The notes: generated by a model not told the origin, from the sequence alone. A stretch of 64,000 nt of DNA from Pirellulales bacterium (GCA_036490175.1 DASXEJ010000381.1:1-64000), one strand, 5' to 3'; counted from the stretch's first letter, positions 6,536 to 16,402 are shown. Numbers and translations are program-made.

Positions 6536-6947
6536 GATTAACTCCGCGAGGGGGGCCGCATAAGGGTGGCGTCCTATCTAGGGCGCAGAGGGGCACTTTA
6601 GTCTGCTGGCGGAGGCTATGCCATAGTGGCGATCTGCTTGTAATGAGGCCGACGGTTAGGACCGATGCGGTCGGGGGGCATTACGTAAGCGCAATTGGCC
6701 GGGGTACCACGCCCACGCCAAGTGTGGGCGTGCGAAGTAAGTTTTGACGCCAAGACATGCCCACGCCAGCGTGGGCATGGCACCGGGCCCAAGATTTTTA
6801 GCTTCCTGCGGACTCGTCTCTGCTCTGGGCCCACGATGCTGGTCGATTTGCACCGTCGCGGCGAGTCGTGTCTAATCGAAATTGTTCGGGAACGTGGAAC
6901 TCAAAAACATCGCACGCCATACCCGTCATCCCTTCGGAGGTCCTGCC
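6536..6947. other. Intergenic region holding a dispersed palindromic repeat
   Basis: Divergent intergenic region between the lactonase and DUF3500 genes. Apart from the palindrome pair at 6708-6785 nothing is recognised. The short ORFs on both strands here come from the repeat and are not real genes. Confidence 0.6.
6708..6785. repeat. Dispersed palindromic repeat, copy 1
   Basis: Two hairpins side by side: CACGCCCAC/GTGGGCGTG (6708-6716, 6724-6732) and CATGCCCACGC/GCGTGGGCATG (6756-6766, 6769-6779), followed by GCACC. The second module, including its GGCACC flank, recurs at 25398-25427 between trpB and trpA, and a degenerate copy sits in the hairpin at 17403-17432. The arrangement is like REP/BIME elements. 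Translating it yields a MPTLAWAC-type frame. Confidence 0.75.
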
Positions 6948-8027
6948 ATGACACGCGACAACCGTCCGTGCCCGGATTGCTCTTCTTCGGACGCCGTAAC
7001 CGCTGTTGATTCCGTGAACCGGCGCGACTTTTTGCGCACGGCCGGGGCCGTAGGCGCGGCGGCTACCTTGGGTTCGTTGCCGTTGTGGACGCCTGGGCGA
7101 AGTTGGGCGGCCGATACGGCGGCGTCGAGCAGTTCGTCCCCCGAATCGTTGGTGAAGGTGCTCTACGATGCGTTGAAGCCTGAGCAGCGCGCCAAGGTGT
7201 GCTACTCGTGGGACCACACCGACCCGAAGCGTGGTTTGCTGCGTACCTTTGTCGCCAACAACTGGAACATCAACGACCAGGAAATCAACAGCGACTTTTA
7301 CACCGACGACCAGCGGGCGATTGTCCGTTCGATTTTCGAAGGAATCATCCAGCCCGATTGGCACAAGCGGATCGACCAGCAGTTGCAGGACGATGCCGGC
7401 GGCTATGGGGAGCAACAGAGTCTGGCCATCTTCGGCACGCCCGGCGCCGATAAGTTCGAGTTCGTCATGACAGGCCGCCACATGACTCTGCGTTGCGACG
7501 GCAATTCGAACGATAGCGTGGCCTTTGGCGGTCCGATTTTCTACGGGCATGCCGCCGATAGCTTCAACGAAGGCCCGACGCATCCGGGCAACATCTTCTG
7601 GCCGCAGGCCGTGGCCGCCAACAAGGTGTTCCAGATGATGGACGAGAAGCAGCGCAAAGCGGCGCTCGTCAAAAGCCTGCCCAACGAAAGCAAGGTGGGC
7701 TTTCAAGGATCTTCTGGTGGCTTCCCCGGCATCCCCGCCGCCGAACTATCGAGCGATCAGCGCGAAGAGTTGCAGAAAGTGCTGCAAGTTCTCTTGGAGC
7801 CGTATCGTCAAAGCGACCGCGACGAGGTCGTGGCCTGCCTCAAGGCGCAGGGCGGGCTCGACAAATGCTCCCTTGCCTTTTACCAGGACGGCGATATCGG
7901 CAACGACAACGTATGGGACTGCTGGCGTCTGGAAGGCCCGTCGTTCGTGTGGTACTTCCGCGGAACACCACACGTCCATGTGTGGGTCAACGTGGCCAGC
8001 GATCCGTCGGTGAAGCTGAACGCGTAA
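6948..8027 (+). CDS. DUF3500 protein with Tat signal
   Basis: 359 residues from ATG 6948, which has GGAGG eight bases upstream; the frame extends further left but without an SD. A twin-arginine leader (NRRDFLRTAGAVGAAATLG, about residues 24-42) indicates folded export. The body fits DUF3500: SLAIFGTPG followed by a GRHMTLRCDG segment, and a C-terminal HVHVWVNV with two histidines that may bind metal. Function of the family is not established. Two early cysteines (CPDCSSS) precede the Tat motif. It stands alone, 60 bases from the convergent next gene. Confidence 0.8.
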   Translation: MTRDNRPCPDCSSSDAVTAVDSVNRRDFLRTAGAVGAAATLGSLPLWTPGRSWAADTAASSSSSPESLVKVLYDALKPEQRAKVCYSWDHTDPKRGLLRTFVANNWNINDQEINSDFYTDDQRAIVRSIFEGIIQPDWHKRIDQQLQDDAGGYGEQQSLAIFGTPGADKFEFVMTGRHMTLRCDGNSNDSVAFGGPIFYGHAADSFNEGPTHPGNIFWPQAVAANKVFQMMDEKQRKAALVKSLPNESKVGFQGSSGGFPGIPAAELSSDQREELQKVLQVLLEPYRQSDRDEVVACLKAQGGLDKCSLAFYQDGDIGNDNVWDCWRLEGPSFVWYFRGTPHVHVWVNVASDPSVKLNA

Positions 8028-8087
8028 GCGGTCGATCAAGGCCTCAAACGATCGCCGGTCGTCAACACAGCCGAAATGGTTGCGGAT

Positions 8088-8486
8088 TCAAGGCGCGCGG
8101 CGGTACGCCTCGCGCTCGAATGGGTTGTCCCAATAGGGGCTCCGCCCCGCGAGCCACAGTGCCAATGCGCACAGTCCATAGGCAGGCAGGAAGGCCGGCC
8201 CCCAGCGTTCGTACTGCGCGACGTGTACCAGTTCGTGCTCGCGCGAATCGTCAAGCGCCCGGCGATCGACCCCCAGGACGACATGACCGAGCGTCATCGC
8301 CGCGGCACCCTGGACAAGGGGCGCGTGTGCCAAGAACCGCGTCACTGCGCCGCCCCAGAACTCGAGAATCCGGCCTCTTCGGCGGCAGCCTCCGCCGGTC
8401 GCCAGGCCGATAATCCCCATGAGCAATCCCAACGCCGTCGCGGGCGATACCCACACGATCAGTATGATTGCGCGTAGCGCGGCCAT
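8088..8486 (-). CDS. Small membrane protein with HExxH motif
   Basis: 132 residues. An N-terminal membrane segment (about 5-28) and a second around 98-113 flank a region with HELVH at 84-88, the zinc-binding HExxH signature, preceded by GHVVLG and followed by QYERWGPAF. A C-terminal YWDNPFEREAY is part of the same conserved pattern I associate with a widespread uncharacterised bacterial membrane family. It may be a tiny membrane metallopeptidase or only a metal-binding protein. Convergent with the DUF3500 gene. Confidence 0.7.
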   Translation of the reverse strand: MAALRAIILIVWVSPATALGLLMGIIGLATGGGCRRRGRILEFWGGAVTRFLAHAPLVQGAAAMTLGHVVLGVDRRALDDSREHELVHVAQYERWGPAFLPAYGLCALALWLAGRSPYWDNPFEREAYRRAP

Positions 8487-8573
8487 ATACGCAATACCTG
8501 CTCCCAGGCGGTTCCAACGTCTGGATCTAATTGTGACGCCGCCACTGCCACTATGGTTCGACGGATCGCAAAT

Positions 8574-9557
8574 CTAACCCGGTGTCAGTAGCACCTTGCC
8601 ATCGCGGCCGGGCTTCATGGCATGTTCGAGGGCATCTTTAATGCGCGACAGCGGATAGGTTGCCTCGACCGGGGCGCTCAGCTTTCCTTCGGCAACGAGC
8701 TTGATCAAAGGACCGAAGACTGCCATTTGATCCGCGGGCGTTGCCTCGCTAAACCAATGGGCAAGCCAGAATCCCCGCAGGCTCACCTTGCGAAAGATCA
8801 AGTCTTGCTGCGCCACGCGGCACGGTTCGCCAGAAAGAGCGCCGTAGTTGACCACCGTGCCGCCAGGTGCGACCGCATGGGCCAGTCGCTGCGTGGCTTC
8901 GCCGCCGATGCAATCGATGGCCAGGCGGATCGAAGCTTTCTCGGTAGCTTCGGCCACACGCTTGTGTAGATCCGGTCCGTCGACTACCACCGCATCGGCG
9001 CCAAGCTTCTTGAGGGGTTCGATCAATGCCTCGCGCCGCACGACATTCACAGTGCGCAAGGAACGGAGCTTGGCGAGCGTGATCAAGTACGAACCAACAC
9101 CGGAGTTGGCAGCGTTCTGAATGACCCACTCGCCCGCTTTCAGATCAACGATGTCGCGCAGCAAGAGCAGAGCCGTGGGTGGGTTCACGGTGAGCATCGA
9201 CAACTGCTGGCGGTTAGCCTCGGCAGGCATAGGTAGCAATCGTCCAGCCGGCACCAGCATTTGCTCGCGCCACGCGCCGACGCCGGCGGGCAACAAGACG
9301 ATGTCTCCGGCCTTAACGTTTTTCACCGCGCTCCCGACCGCGATCACGCGCCCCACCCCTTCGTTGCCTGGCACGGCCGGCAACTTGGGAAGGATTCCGT
9401 ATTGCGCCGACAAAGTCAGCACGTCAGAAGGGTTGATCGGCGACGCTTCTAGCGCCAACAGGGCCTGGTCGGCGGCCGGAGAGCCAGGATCGGGCAGCTC
9501 GACACAGCGGGCAACTTCCAACGGGTGCCCGAAACTTTGAATTTGTACAGCTTTCAT
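8574..9557 (-). CDS. Zinc-independent MDR reductase, trans-2-enoyl reductase (ETR)-like
   Basis: 327 residues of the medium-chain dehydrogenase/reductase superfamily. N-terminal GroES-like domain with the PINPSDVLTLSAQYG segment (Tyr and Pro-Ser-Asp typical of the ETR/MECR branch) and no zinc-binding cysteines; Rossmann domain from about residue 140 with NAANSGVGSYLITLAK as the nucleotide loop and VNVVRR after it, suggesting NADPH. Probably reduces an alpha,beta-unsaturated acyl-CoA or quinone-like substrate. The neighbouring acyl-CoA dehydrogenase on the same strand, 140 bases upstream, fits an acyl-CoA setting. Confidence 0.85.
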   Translation of the reverse strand: MKAVQIQSFGHPLEVARCVELPDPGSPAADQALLALEASPINPSDVLTLSAQYGILPKLPAVPGNEGVGRVIAVGSAVKNVKAGDIVLLPAGVGAWREQMLVPAGRLLPMPAEANRQQLSMLTVNPPTALLLLRDIVDLKAGEWVIQNAANSGVGSYLITLAKLRSLRTVNVVRREALIEPLKKLGADAVVVDGPDLHKRVAEATEKASIRLAIDCIGGEATQRLAHAVAPGGTVVNYGALSGEPCRVAQQDLIFRKVSLRGFWLAHWFSEATPADQMAVFGPLIKLVAEGKLSAPVEATYPLSRIKDALEHAMKPGRDGKVLLTPG

Positions 9558-9699
9558 GGTGCGATGATTGCCTTGGCGTTATGAGGAAAGTTGGTGAATG
9601 AAGTTAGGGAATTACCTGTGTTCAAGCGTTGCAGGGTCGCTCGGCAACTGCTGGCGGCGAGACAGCTACGATACGGTGCCCGGCCCTTGCTGCGACTCG

Positions 9700-11439
9700 T
9701 TACATCGACGGCCGGGCACTGGCGGGCGAGCGTTCGCGGAGCGGAATACCACGAGCCAATGCGTCGCTCTGCGCGCGCCAGTCGAGATTCGCCGCCACGA
9801 GCGGGGCGAGCTGCCGCTGGCACCAACGCTGCGCGACCACGACGCCCTGACTGTCGCCGTGAGCATGGACAGACCATTGGGCATCGTCAAGCAGCAACGC
9901 CGCGGCCATCAGTCGGACCAGACTGTAGGCGAACCCACGCGCTCCGGCTTGCACGTAATCTCGTCCTTCGGCCAGTGCCACGGGAAGGTAGGCCCGCAAG
10001 CGGTTGGCCGCTTCGCGCGTCTGTGCCACGGCGTCGCTAAGCTCGCCCAACGTTACTCCGGCGGTCAGTTCGTCGATTTCGGCCAGAAACGGGCCGAGCG
10101 CATCAGACTTTTCGATCGCCCGCAGCGCGTCGAGGCTGAGCACATTGGTCGTTCCTTCCCAGATCGACAGGACCTGGGCATCGCGCAACAGTCGCGGCAA
10201 GCCTGTGTTCTCGACGTAGCCGGCGCCGCCAAATCCTTCGACCACTTCGCTGGCGCCGGCCACCGCTTGCTTGGCGGTATACAGCTTGGCCAGCGGCGTG
10301 AGCAGTCGCAAGACGGCCGATTCGTCCCTGGTGGCGGTGCCGCATTCCTCCTTGCCCAACAGCTCCAAGGCACGAAAACCCAACTGAAACCCGGCCTGGA
10401 AATCGACGGCCAAATCGGCCAGCGTTTCAACGTGCAACGGTTGGTCGATCAACTGCTTGCCGAAGACTTCGCGACGTTGGGCATAGTCGCGCGCCAAGGC
10501 CAGGGCGCGGCGCATTCCTGAAAGGGCGCCGATCACATTGTGTAGCCGGGTGATGTTCACCAATGTCGTAATATTGCGCACGCCATCACCGGGTGCGCCG
10601 AGCATTTTGGCCCTCGTTCCCTCCATGCTTAGTTCGGCAGTGGGGAGGCTGCGCGTGCCCAACTTGTCCTTTAAACGATGGATCAGGATGTTGTTCAGCG
10701 CGCCGGCCGAATCGCGTGTCTCTAAATAGAACAGCCCCAGACCGCGGCTGCCTGGTACGGTGTTGCCTCCCGCGTCCTCGACACGGGCGAGGGTCATCGT
10801 CATTTGCGCTGTCGTGGCCGATGTGAACCATTTGGCTCCGTAGAGACGAAACCAGGGGCCGCGCTCGTGCTGGGCGATTGTCTCGGTCCGGCCCACGTCG
10901 GAGCCGCCAGTGCGTTCGGTCATCCATTGCCCGCTGGTCCAGAATTGGTGTGGGTCGCGCGATATCAAATGGAAGTACGCGCCCGATCGCAATTCGTCAT
11001 CCCCCATCACTTCGATCAATCGCGCGGCGCCGTCGGTCATGGCCAACGGACAGGAATAGGTGGCTGACGACGGATTGAACAGGTACAGCTTCGCGAACTG
11101 GTAGAGCCTAGAAAGGGGACCAAACTTGCGCTCGTAGCCGATGGCGATCAAACCCTCTTCGGCACTGACCCGATCGAGTTCCTGCCAACCGCGGGCAGTC
11201 TCGATGTGGTCGATCCGCCGACCCCACGGATCGAACTGCACCAGCTGCGGTTCGTGTGCGTGGGCATCCTCACCCATTGCCAGAATATCGCCCACCACCC
11301 GGACGCCGAATCGCTGCAGGTCGGGCTCGATTTCGGCCAGCTCGTCGGGCGGGATGTGCCGGGCCAGGTAGCGGCGCAGGACGTGATCGTCGTCGTACTG
11401 ATTGCCAAGTGCTGGCGGATCTTGAAAGAATTCAGTCAT
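9700..11439 (-). CDS. Acyl-CoA dehydrogenase, AidB-like
   Basis: 579 residues, longer than ordinary acyl-CoA dehydrogenases and matching the AidB/isovaleryl-like branch. CPLAMTDGAARLIE and WMTERTGGSDVGRTET are the FAD and substrate motifs of the middle domain; RREVFGKQLIDQPLHVETLADL opens the helical C-terminal domain; GFGGAGYVENTGLPRLLRDAQVLSIWEGTTNV is the strongly conserved FAD dimer segment. An additional C-terminal domain of about 130 residues is the AidB-type extension. Oxidises an acyl-CoA or acts in alkylation protection; substrate unknown. Confidence 0.9.
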   Translation of the reverse strand: MTEFFQDPPALGNQYDDDHVLRRYLARHIPPDELAEIEPDLQRFGVRVVGDILAMGEDAHAHEPQLVQFDPWGRRIDHIETARGWQELDRVSAEEGLIAIGYERKFGPLSRLYQFAKLYLFNPSSATYSCPLAMTDGAARLIEVMGDDELRSGAYFHLISRDPHQFWTSGQWMTERTGGSDVGRTETIAQHERGPWFRLYGAKWFTSATTAQMTMTLARVEDAGGNTVPGSRGLGLFYLETRDSAGALNNILIHRLKDKLGTRSLPTAELSMEGTRAKMLGAPGDGVRNITTLVNITRLHNVIGALSGMRRALALARDYAQRREVFGKQLIDQPLHVETLADLAVDFQAGFQLGFRALELLGKEECGTATRDESAVLRLLTPLAKLYTAKQAVAGASEVVEGFGGAGYVENTGLPRLLRDAQVLSIWEGTTNVLSLDALRAIEKSDALGPFLAEIDELTAGVTLGELSDAVAQTREAANRLRAYLPVALAEGRDYVQAGARGFAYSLVRLMAAALLLDDAQWSVHAHGDSQGVVVAQRWCQRQLAPLVAANLDWRAQSDALARGIPLRERSPASARPSM

Positions 11440-11801
11440 GGCGAGTTATGCCTTGAATGCGGAGGCGTCCAATCGCTTCGAGCGAGGCGAGTACCAGGAG
11501 CTGTAGAGATGTGTCGATGGGTGCCGAGCGGTCTGCGAGTAAATATCCAGCGCGGCGCTTGATTCTATCGCTGCGCGGCGGCCTGCAACAAATCGTTCCG
11601 GCAAAAATGCTGGCTCTGTGCGGTCGCGGATAGGAGGTGTTTCGGGCGGCGCTGGCACCAGTTTTGCTGCTTTTTCCGGCCACACCCGGCGCCGCCCACA
11701 GTGGCCGGCCAATTGTGGGCTCGGCGGCCGTGAGCTACGTTCAAACAGGCACATGCCGGACGTGCAACTTGGGAAAATCCCGCAGAACTCGCCAGAAAGT
11801 G

Positions 11802-12137
11802 ATGGGTAAGCCTGTGAGCGTGCCAAACCATGATCCGTCCGAAGGTCGTTCAGAGGCCGGCGGAACTTTCGAGAACCTCGGCCGTAAGTTAGACGAGCGG
11901 CCCGAGGTGCAGGCAGCCCAAGAGGCCCTGCGACATGCCCAGGAACAGCTCGAGCGCGCCAAGCAACAGTATCACGAAATCCGTGCCCAGGCCGTAGAGG
12001 GAATGAGCAAGCCCGAGGATCGCAAGGTCAGCGACCTGGTTGCCACGGCCCTGGAAATGGTGCGAAAGCACCCCGGACCGGGCGTACTGGCGGCCGTTGC
12101 CTTGGGCTGGTTTGCGGGACGTATTTTCCGGCGTTAG
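11802..12137 (+). CDS. YqjD/ElaB-like membrane-anchored protein
   Basis: 111 residues from ATG 11802 (the frame extends further left without support). A helical, charged N-terminal part (EVQAAQEALRHAQEQLERAKQQYHEI) leads to one C-terminal membrane helix (GVLAAVALGWFAGRIFRR), the layout of YqjD/DUF883 proteins, which in E. coli tether to the inner membrane and can bind ribosomes. It heads a run of three small genes with the YqjK-like and YqjE-like proteins. Confidence 0.75.
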   Translation: MGKPVSVPNHDPSEGRSEAGGTFENLGRKLDERPEVQAAQEALRHAQEQLERAKQQYHEIRAQAVEGMSKPEDRKVSDLVATALEMVRKHPGPGVLAAVALGWFAGRIFRR

Positions 12138-12216
12138 TTCATTCGACATCGCTCGCCCGTCGGCCTGCGAAACTGCCTGACTGTGGCGGACTTTTGTTGC
12201 CAAGAGGCTTTTCCCA

Positions 12217-12582
12217 ATGTCCGGCTATCGCATAACCGATCGCGAGATTTTGCTCCGCAAGCGGAAATTGCGGGCCGAGATCGCGCGCTCGCGCCACGCG
12301 ACACGAACAACCTTGGCGACCCTATCCGGCGAGCGTAGAAGGCTCACGTCCTGGCGGACCTATGTCCGCCGTTTCCCGGTGGCAACGCTGGGAGCGTCGT
12401 TCGGTGTCGGCATGTGGCTCGCAGCGGCCCGTCCGGGCGGAAAACTGCCGCGCAGCCTGGCGTCGACCGCGTTCCGCTGGGGATTCGCCGCCGTGCAATC
12501 GGGCGTCCTCAGTGATCTGAAGTCCCTCTGGATGGCTTACCAATCGCGTGGTGCAGGCCCCGGCGCCGACATGGATACGTAG
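12217..12582 (+). CDS. YqjK-like small basic protein
   Basis: 121 residues, very basic at the N-terminus (RKRKLRAEIARSRHATRTTL), with a hydrophobic stretch PVATLGASFGVGMWLAA around 55-70. Position between the YqjD-like and YqjE-like genes parallels the enterobacterial yqjDEK cluster, where yqjK has the same kind of composition. Identity rests on context more than on sequence. Only six bases separate it from the next gene. Confidence 0.6.
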   Translation: MSGYRITDREILLRKRKLRAEIARSRHATRTTLATLSGERRRLTSWRTYVRRFPVATLGASFGVGMWLAAARPGGKLPRSLASTAFRWGFAAVQSGVLSDLKSLWMAYQSRGAGPGADMDT

Positions 12583-12587
12583 AACGA

Positions 12588-13010
12588 ATGGCTGACGACG
12601 AAGATTCGCTGTTTGGTCCGACGGTGGCCGAGGTAGGCCGCCTGCGGGACGAGCTGCGCGAGCATGTCGCCATGCGTTGGCAATTGGCACGACTGGAATT
12701 ATCGGTTGCCTTCGCCGATCTAAAGCGGTTGGCAATCTGCCTGGCCGTGGCGGGTCTGCTGGCCCTGATCTCACTGCCTGTCGCCGTCGTGGCGGCGGCC
12801 GATGCCTTGGCCGGGCAGCTTGGCATCGACCGCACCGGGTGGCTGTTGATCTGGTTCGCCGGGCTGGTGGTCGCCGCGGTCGCCACGGGGTGGCTTGGCT
12901 GGCGACGATTCCGGCAACACTTCGTCGGACTCGAAGAGACGCTGGAAGTGCTCAGGGAAGACCAAGCGTGGGTCGAGTCGCTGACCGCACGCAGCAAACG
13001 ATCTCCGTAG
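12588..13010 (+). CDS. YqjE-like phage-holin-family membrane protein
   Basis: 140 residues. An amphipathic N-terminal helix (LRDELREHVAMRWQLARLELSVAFADLKR) is followed by two membrane helices (about 46-70 and 83-105) and a charged tail. This is the YqjE/Holin-X layout. Together with the two upstream genes it forms a likely operon of cell-envelope stress or ribosome-hibernation related proteins. Confidence 0.75.
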   Translation: MADDEDSLFGPTVAEVGRLRDELREHVAMRWQLARLELSVAFADLKRLAICLAVAGLLALISLPVAVVAAADALAGQLGIDRTGWLLIWFAGLVVAAVATGWLGWRRFRQHFVGLEETLEVLREDQAWVESLTARSKRSP

Positions 13011-13146
13011 CAAATGACCGTCTTGGCCGTTGTCGCGCGTCGATCAGGCTCTTATTCGTAGCACGCGAAGAATTGCGACATGCGCCGCTTGAGCTGCCAG
13101 GAATGGCTACCGACCGGCATCAAGTTGCCAGAGCGGCCCGGTGGAA

Positions 13147-13863
13147 TTAACCCACGCCGGGGCGGGCATCCATATCGCACATCGAGTCCATGCCCAGGCG
13201 CGTCTTCAACTCTTCGAATTGGCGGAAGTAGTTGTCGCTGGAAGAGTGAACGTGCTCGGCCTCGGTGATGAACTTCATCTGGTCGTCGCAATGGATCGAG
13301 CGGTCCTGGAAGACGTGCTCGAAACCGCGCAGATCCTCGCCGTAGACGATCAGCAGTTTGTGCTCGTCGAACTGAACTTCCTGCGGGGCGGCGGGGTTAA
13401 GCACCGCGATACCGACGCAGCCGTCGTTCAGCAACAGCTCTTCATAATCCCACAGGATGCTTTTCAGCACCGGCATGTCGATATGCTCGCGGTACAGGTC
13501 GACGTGCCCTCGCTGCTCGCGATTGTGGCTCGTCTCCAATACCACGTCGACCTCCGAGCCCAGCGGATCGAGGAGTTCCATGAACAACTCGAACAGCTCC
13601 TCACGCGAGGCGGATCCCATCAGCACGGGCACAGAGCAACGGCTGTCGGCGTCGTGATAGACGTCATGCCGAAAGCCTTGCCGTGGGACTACCTGCAAGT
13701 TGTAGGACGGGCGGATGGCATCGGTCAGCGTAAAGTCGCCATAGCGAGCAACGCCCAGGTGCGCCTCGAGCTCCGATTCGCTCAAGCGCTCGAAGCTGCT
13801 GGTGCCGGTTGACACCTCACCGTCGCGAAAGACGTTTCGGAATATGCGTTTCAAGAAGCCCAT
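13147..13863 (-). CDS. Conserved hypothetical protein, acidic, possibly planctomycete-specific
   Basis: 238 residues, no signal peptide or membrane segment, acidic (many Asp/Glu), with two blocks that look well conserved: SYNLQVVPRQGFRHDVYHDADSR and DEHKLLIVYGEDLRGFEHVFQD. The first 15 residues are basic and amphipathic (MGFLKRIFRNVFRDG), perhaps a membrane-surface anchor. I do not recognise a family. Start codon has no strong SD. It faces the YqjDKE-like cluster convergently. Confidence 0.65.
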   Translation of the reverse strand: MGFLKRIFRNVFRDGEVSTGTSSFERLSESELEAHLGVARYGDFTLTDAIRPSYNLQVVPRQGFRHDVYHDADSRCSVPVLMGSASREELFELFMELLDPLGSEVDVVLETSHNREQRGHVDLYREHIDMPVLKSILWDYEELLLNDGCVGIAVLNPAAPQEVQFDEHKLLIVYGEDLRGFEHVFQDRSIHCDDQMKFITEAEHVHSSSDNYFRQFEELKTRLGMDSMCDMDARPGVG

Positions 13864-14615
13864 TGATCGAAAGGTCCCGAGTCAGTTGTGTGGGCAGTAA
13901 TGCTTTGTGACACGGCCGGCGAATGACCGATCCTTAAGCAACCCTAGGTTACGCTCATGGCTCATATTCCCCAGAGGACGTCGAATGTCGGTCCGGGGGC
14001 TGTGTAGGTCGGCAGAAACGGTATGATCGGATTCCTCAGCACAACGCGCACCGACGAGCCGAGGGCCCCCTGTCGCTCGTACGGATTGCGCTTTCGGCCG
14101 GTTCGCGACAGCGCGATCGGCCGAAGAGTCTCGGAAGTTCCTCGAAGTTAGTCTAGCACTTGGCTCCGGTGGCGGAGCCCAACTGGTCAAACGGTACGGT
14201 GAAATTCGTCCCGCTGCCAAGAAAGAAATGCGCGTCACGAAAGGTTTGTCATCGGCGGAATCCTCGCAGGCGAAAATGCCGTCGCTTTCTGCACAGCGTA
14301 CCAACAAAAATAGGAAGCCCTTCTCACGCTTGCCTGCGTGCGAAATGACTTCCCTGAGTCGCTCGTATCTGGTTTTGGTCGTGCCCGCAATGGCCGACAG
14401 CACTCATTCTAACGGCGGTACACGATTCCGTCGCGTTTTTTACCGCCGCCAAGATCTGCTACTACTAGGTTACGTTGCGTAGGTATATTTCGTTCGGTCC
14501 GTTTTTTCGTTCGCGTAGCAGCCGGGTAATCCAACTATCCTGGCTGTGCGTTCGGCCGAGGCACCCGATCCGTGCTGCCGATCGGCCGCTAGCAACCACG
14601 GACTATCGAGGAACA
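13864..14615. other. Long intergenic region without a supported gene
   Basis: About 750 bases. A minus-strand frame (13882-14403) is open but lacks an SD, has a composition unlike any neighbour and shows no family features, so I do not call it. Nothing else is recognised apart from the SD of the downstream lipoprotein gene. Confidence 0.5.
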
Positions 14616-16316
14616 ATGCCCGTGTCCGAGTTAATGTGCGGCACCGCGAAGTGCCTGCGACTGCTGGCGATGCTATTGATGGTTTTGCCGGGGTGCGCGC
14701 CGCAAAAATCGACGTTGCCTGATGCATCGGCCACAGACTTGTCGGCCACCTCCCCAGCGGCAGCCGACTCACCGGCAACTGTGCGGCGCGTCTCGGCCGG
14801 CGATCCACCGGTCGCCAACAGCGTTGAGCCGCTCTCGGCAACAGGGCCCGACGAGCGTCTTGCCAGGTTGGTCGGTCAGGACAGATGGGACGTTTATTAC
14901 CTCGGCGGGGCACGATTCGGTTACGGATCGACGCGCTGGCGACGCATGGCCGACAAGCCAGACCTGATCGTCGCCTCAGGCATGCTGCGGTTGTCCATCA
15001 AGCGCTTTGGCGAAGTGAGCGATTCCGAAGTTAGCATGTCGGTTGTCGAAACCACGGCCGGAGAAATCCGCAGCTTCGAGTCTGACGCGCGGCTCGGACC
15101 GACGCCCAACAGGGCCCGCGGAAAGCTCGTTGCCGGCACGATGCAAATCACGCTCGATTCCGGCGGCCAGACTCGCGGCAGTAGCATCGCGTGGCCCAAG
15201 GGGACTGGGGGATACTTTGTCGTCGACGAAGAACTGCTCTGCCGGCCCATGCGGCCCGGCGAGCGGCGTACCGTGCGATCGCTGATGCCGATTTTCAACC
15301 AGATTGCCGAGATCGAGCTGCGGGCTGTGCAACTCGAATCGACCGAATTGCTCGACGGCCGGCGGGAACTTTTGCGGATCGAAACGACGACGAAATTGCC
15401 CGGCGCCGACCCGATGGAAGGTGTCATGTGGACCGACCGCGACGGCGAGACCGTCAAGACATTGACCACGGCGCTCGATCAGGTCGCCTATCGTACGACA
15501 AAGGCGATCGCACTGGGCAAGTCTGAAGCCGCGGGACTCGACCTGGGAGATCGCTCGCTGGTGCGGCTTGCAAAACCGCTAGCCGATCCCCATCGCGCTA
15601 AGGAAATACACTATCGTTGTCATCTCGACGAGGGGGATCCGGCCCGGGTGTTTTTGTCTGATGCGAGCCAGCAGGTCACGGCGATCGATCCGCACACCGC
15701 GGAAATTGTCGTGCGGGCGCTGCGGCCCGCGGCGTCGGGGGCTGAAGGTGGGACAGGGGATCGCGCGTCAGGTAGCGCCGGTACGGGCGAAGCAGCAAAA
15801 ACCCCCACGGATGATGATCGGCAGCCCAACAGTTTCATTCAGAGCGATAATCCGCGGATCGTGGCGATGGCGCGCGAGGGGGCAGGGAACGAGAAGGATC
15901 CCTGGCGCACCGCTGTGGCCCTGGAACGATATGTCCGCGACAAGGTGAAGGTGAAGAACTACTCGCAGACCTTCGCCACGGCCGCGGATGTCGCTCAGAG
16001 TCTCGAAGGCGATTGCACCGAGCACGCCGTCCTGTTGGCGGCACTATTGCGTGCGCGTGGGCTGCCAGCCCGCGTGGCGATCGGACTAGTTTACGTCCCG
16101 GCCGAACAAGCTTTCGGTTTTCACATGTGGACCGAGGTTTATGTCGACGGACAGTGGATCGGAGTCGATGGCACGTTGGGCCTGGGAGGAATCGGCGCCG
16201 GCCATTTGAAACTGGCCACGTCGAGCCTGAAGGAAGCAACGGCATTCTCGAGCTTCTTGCCCGTGGCCCAAGTGTTGGGGAAGCTCAAGATCGAGGTGCG
16301 CGACGAGAATCGATAA
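14616..16316 (+). CDS. Lipoprotein with C-terminal transglutaminase-like domain
   Basis: 566 residues from ATG 14616 with GAGGAA upstream. Signal with lipobox LPGC at about residues 25-28, then a Ser/Ala/Pro-rich linker. The middle 300 residues are beta-rich and unassigned. The C-terminal transglutaminase-like core has Cys467 (GDCTEHA), His503 (FHMWTEVY) and Asp518 (WIGVDGT), a complete catalytic triad. Planctomycetes have many such proteins; most likely a periplasmic peptidase or cross-linking enzyme. A linker near residues 395-435 is low-complexity. Confidence 0.85.
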   Translation: MPVSELMCGTAKCLRLLAMLLMVLPGCAPQKSTLPDASATDLSATSPAAADSPATVRRVSAGDPPVANSVEPLSATGPDERLARLVGQDRWDVYYLGGARFGYGSTRWRRMADKPDLIVASGMLRLSIKRFGEVSDSEVSMSVVETTAGEIRSFESDARLGPTPNRARGKLVAGTMQITLDSGGQTRGSSIAWPKGTGGYFVVDEELLCRPMRPGERRTVRSLMPIFNQIAEIELRAVQLESTELLDGRRELLRIETTTKLPGADPMEGVMWTDRDGETVKTLTTALDQVAYRTTKAIALGKSEAAGLDLGDRSLVRLAKPLADPHRAKEIHYRCHLDEGDPARVFLSDASQQVTAIDPHTAEIVVRALRPAASGAEGGTGDRASGSAGTGEAAKTPTDDDRQPNSFIQSDNPRIVAMAREGAGNEKDPWRTAVALERYVRDKVKVKNYSQTFATAADVAQSLEGDCTEHAVLLAALLRARGLPARVAIGLVYVPAEQAFGFHMWTEVYVDGQWIGVDGTLGLGGIGAGHLKLATSSLKEATAFSSFLPVAQVLGKLKIEVRDENR

Positions 16317-16402
16317 ACGCGGAATTCAAGTCGATGAGCTGTCCAGCACTCAGCGATGGTCGATTCCTGCACGACGAACGCCGCTTGAGACAGATAGAAC
16401 CT

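Noticed and set aside
6616-6853. Minus-strand frames of 65-72 codons
   Set aside because: They are translations of the dispersed palindromic repeat (HAHTWRGRG, MPTLAWAC).
13882-14403. Minus-strand frame of 173 codons
   Set aside because: No SD, no recognisable domain, irregular composition; probably chance in GC-rich DNA.
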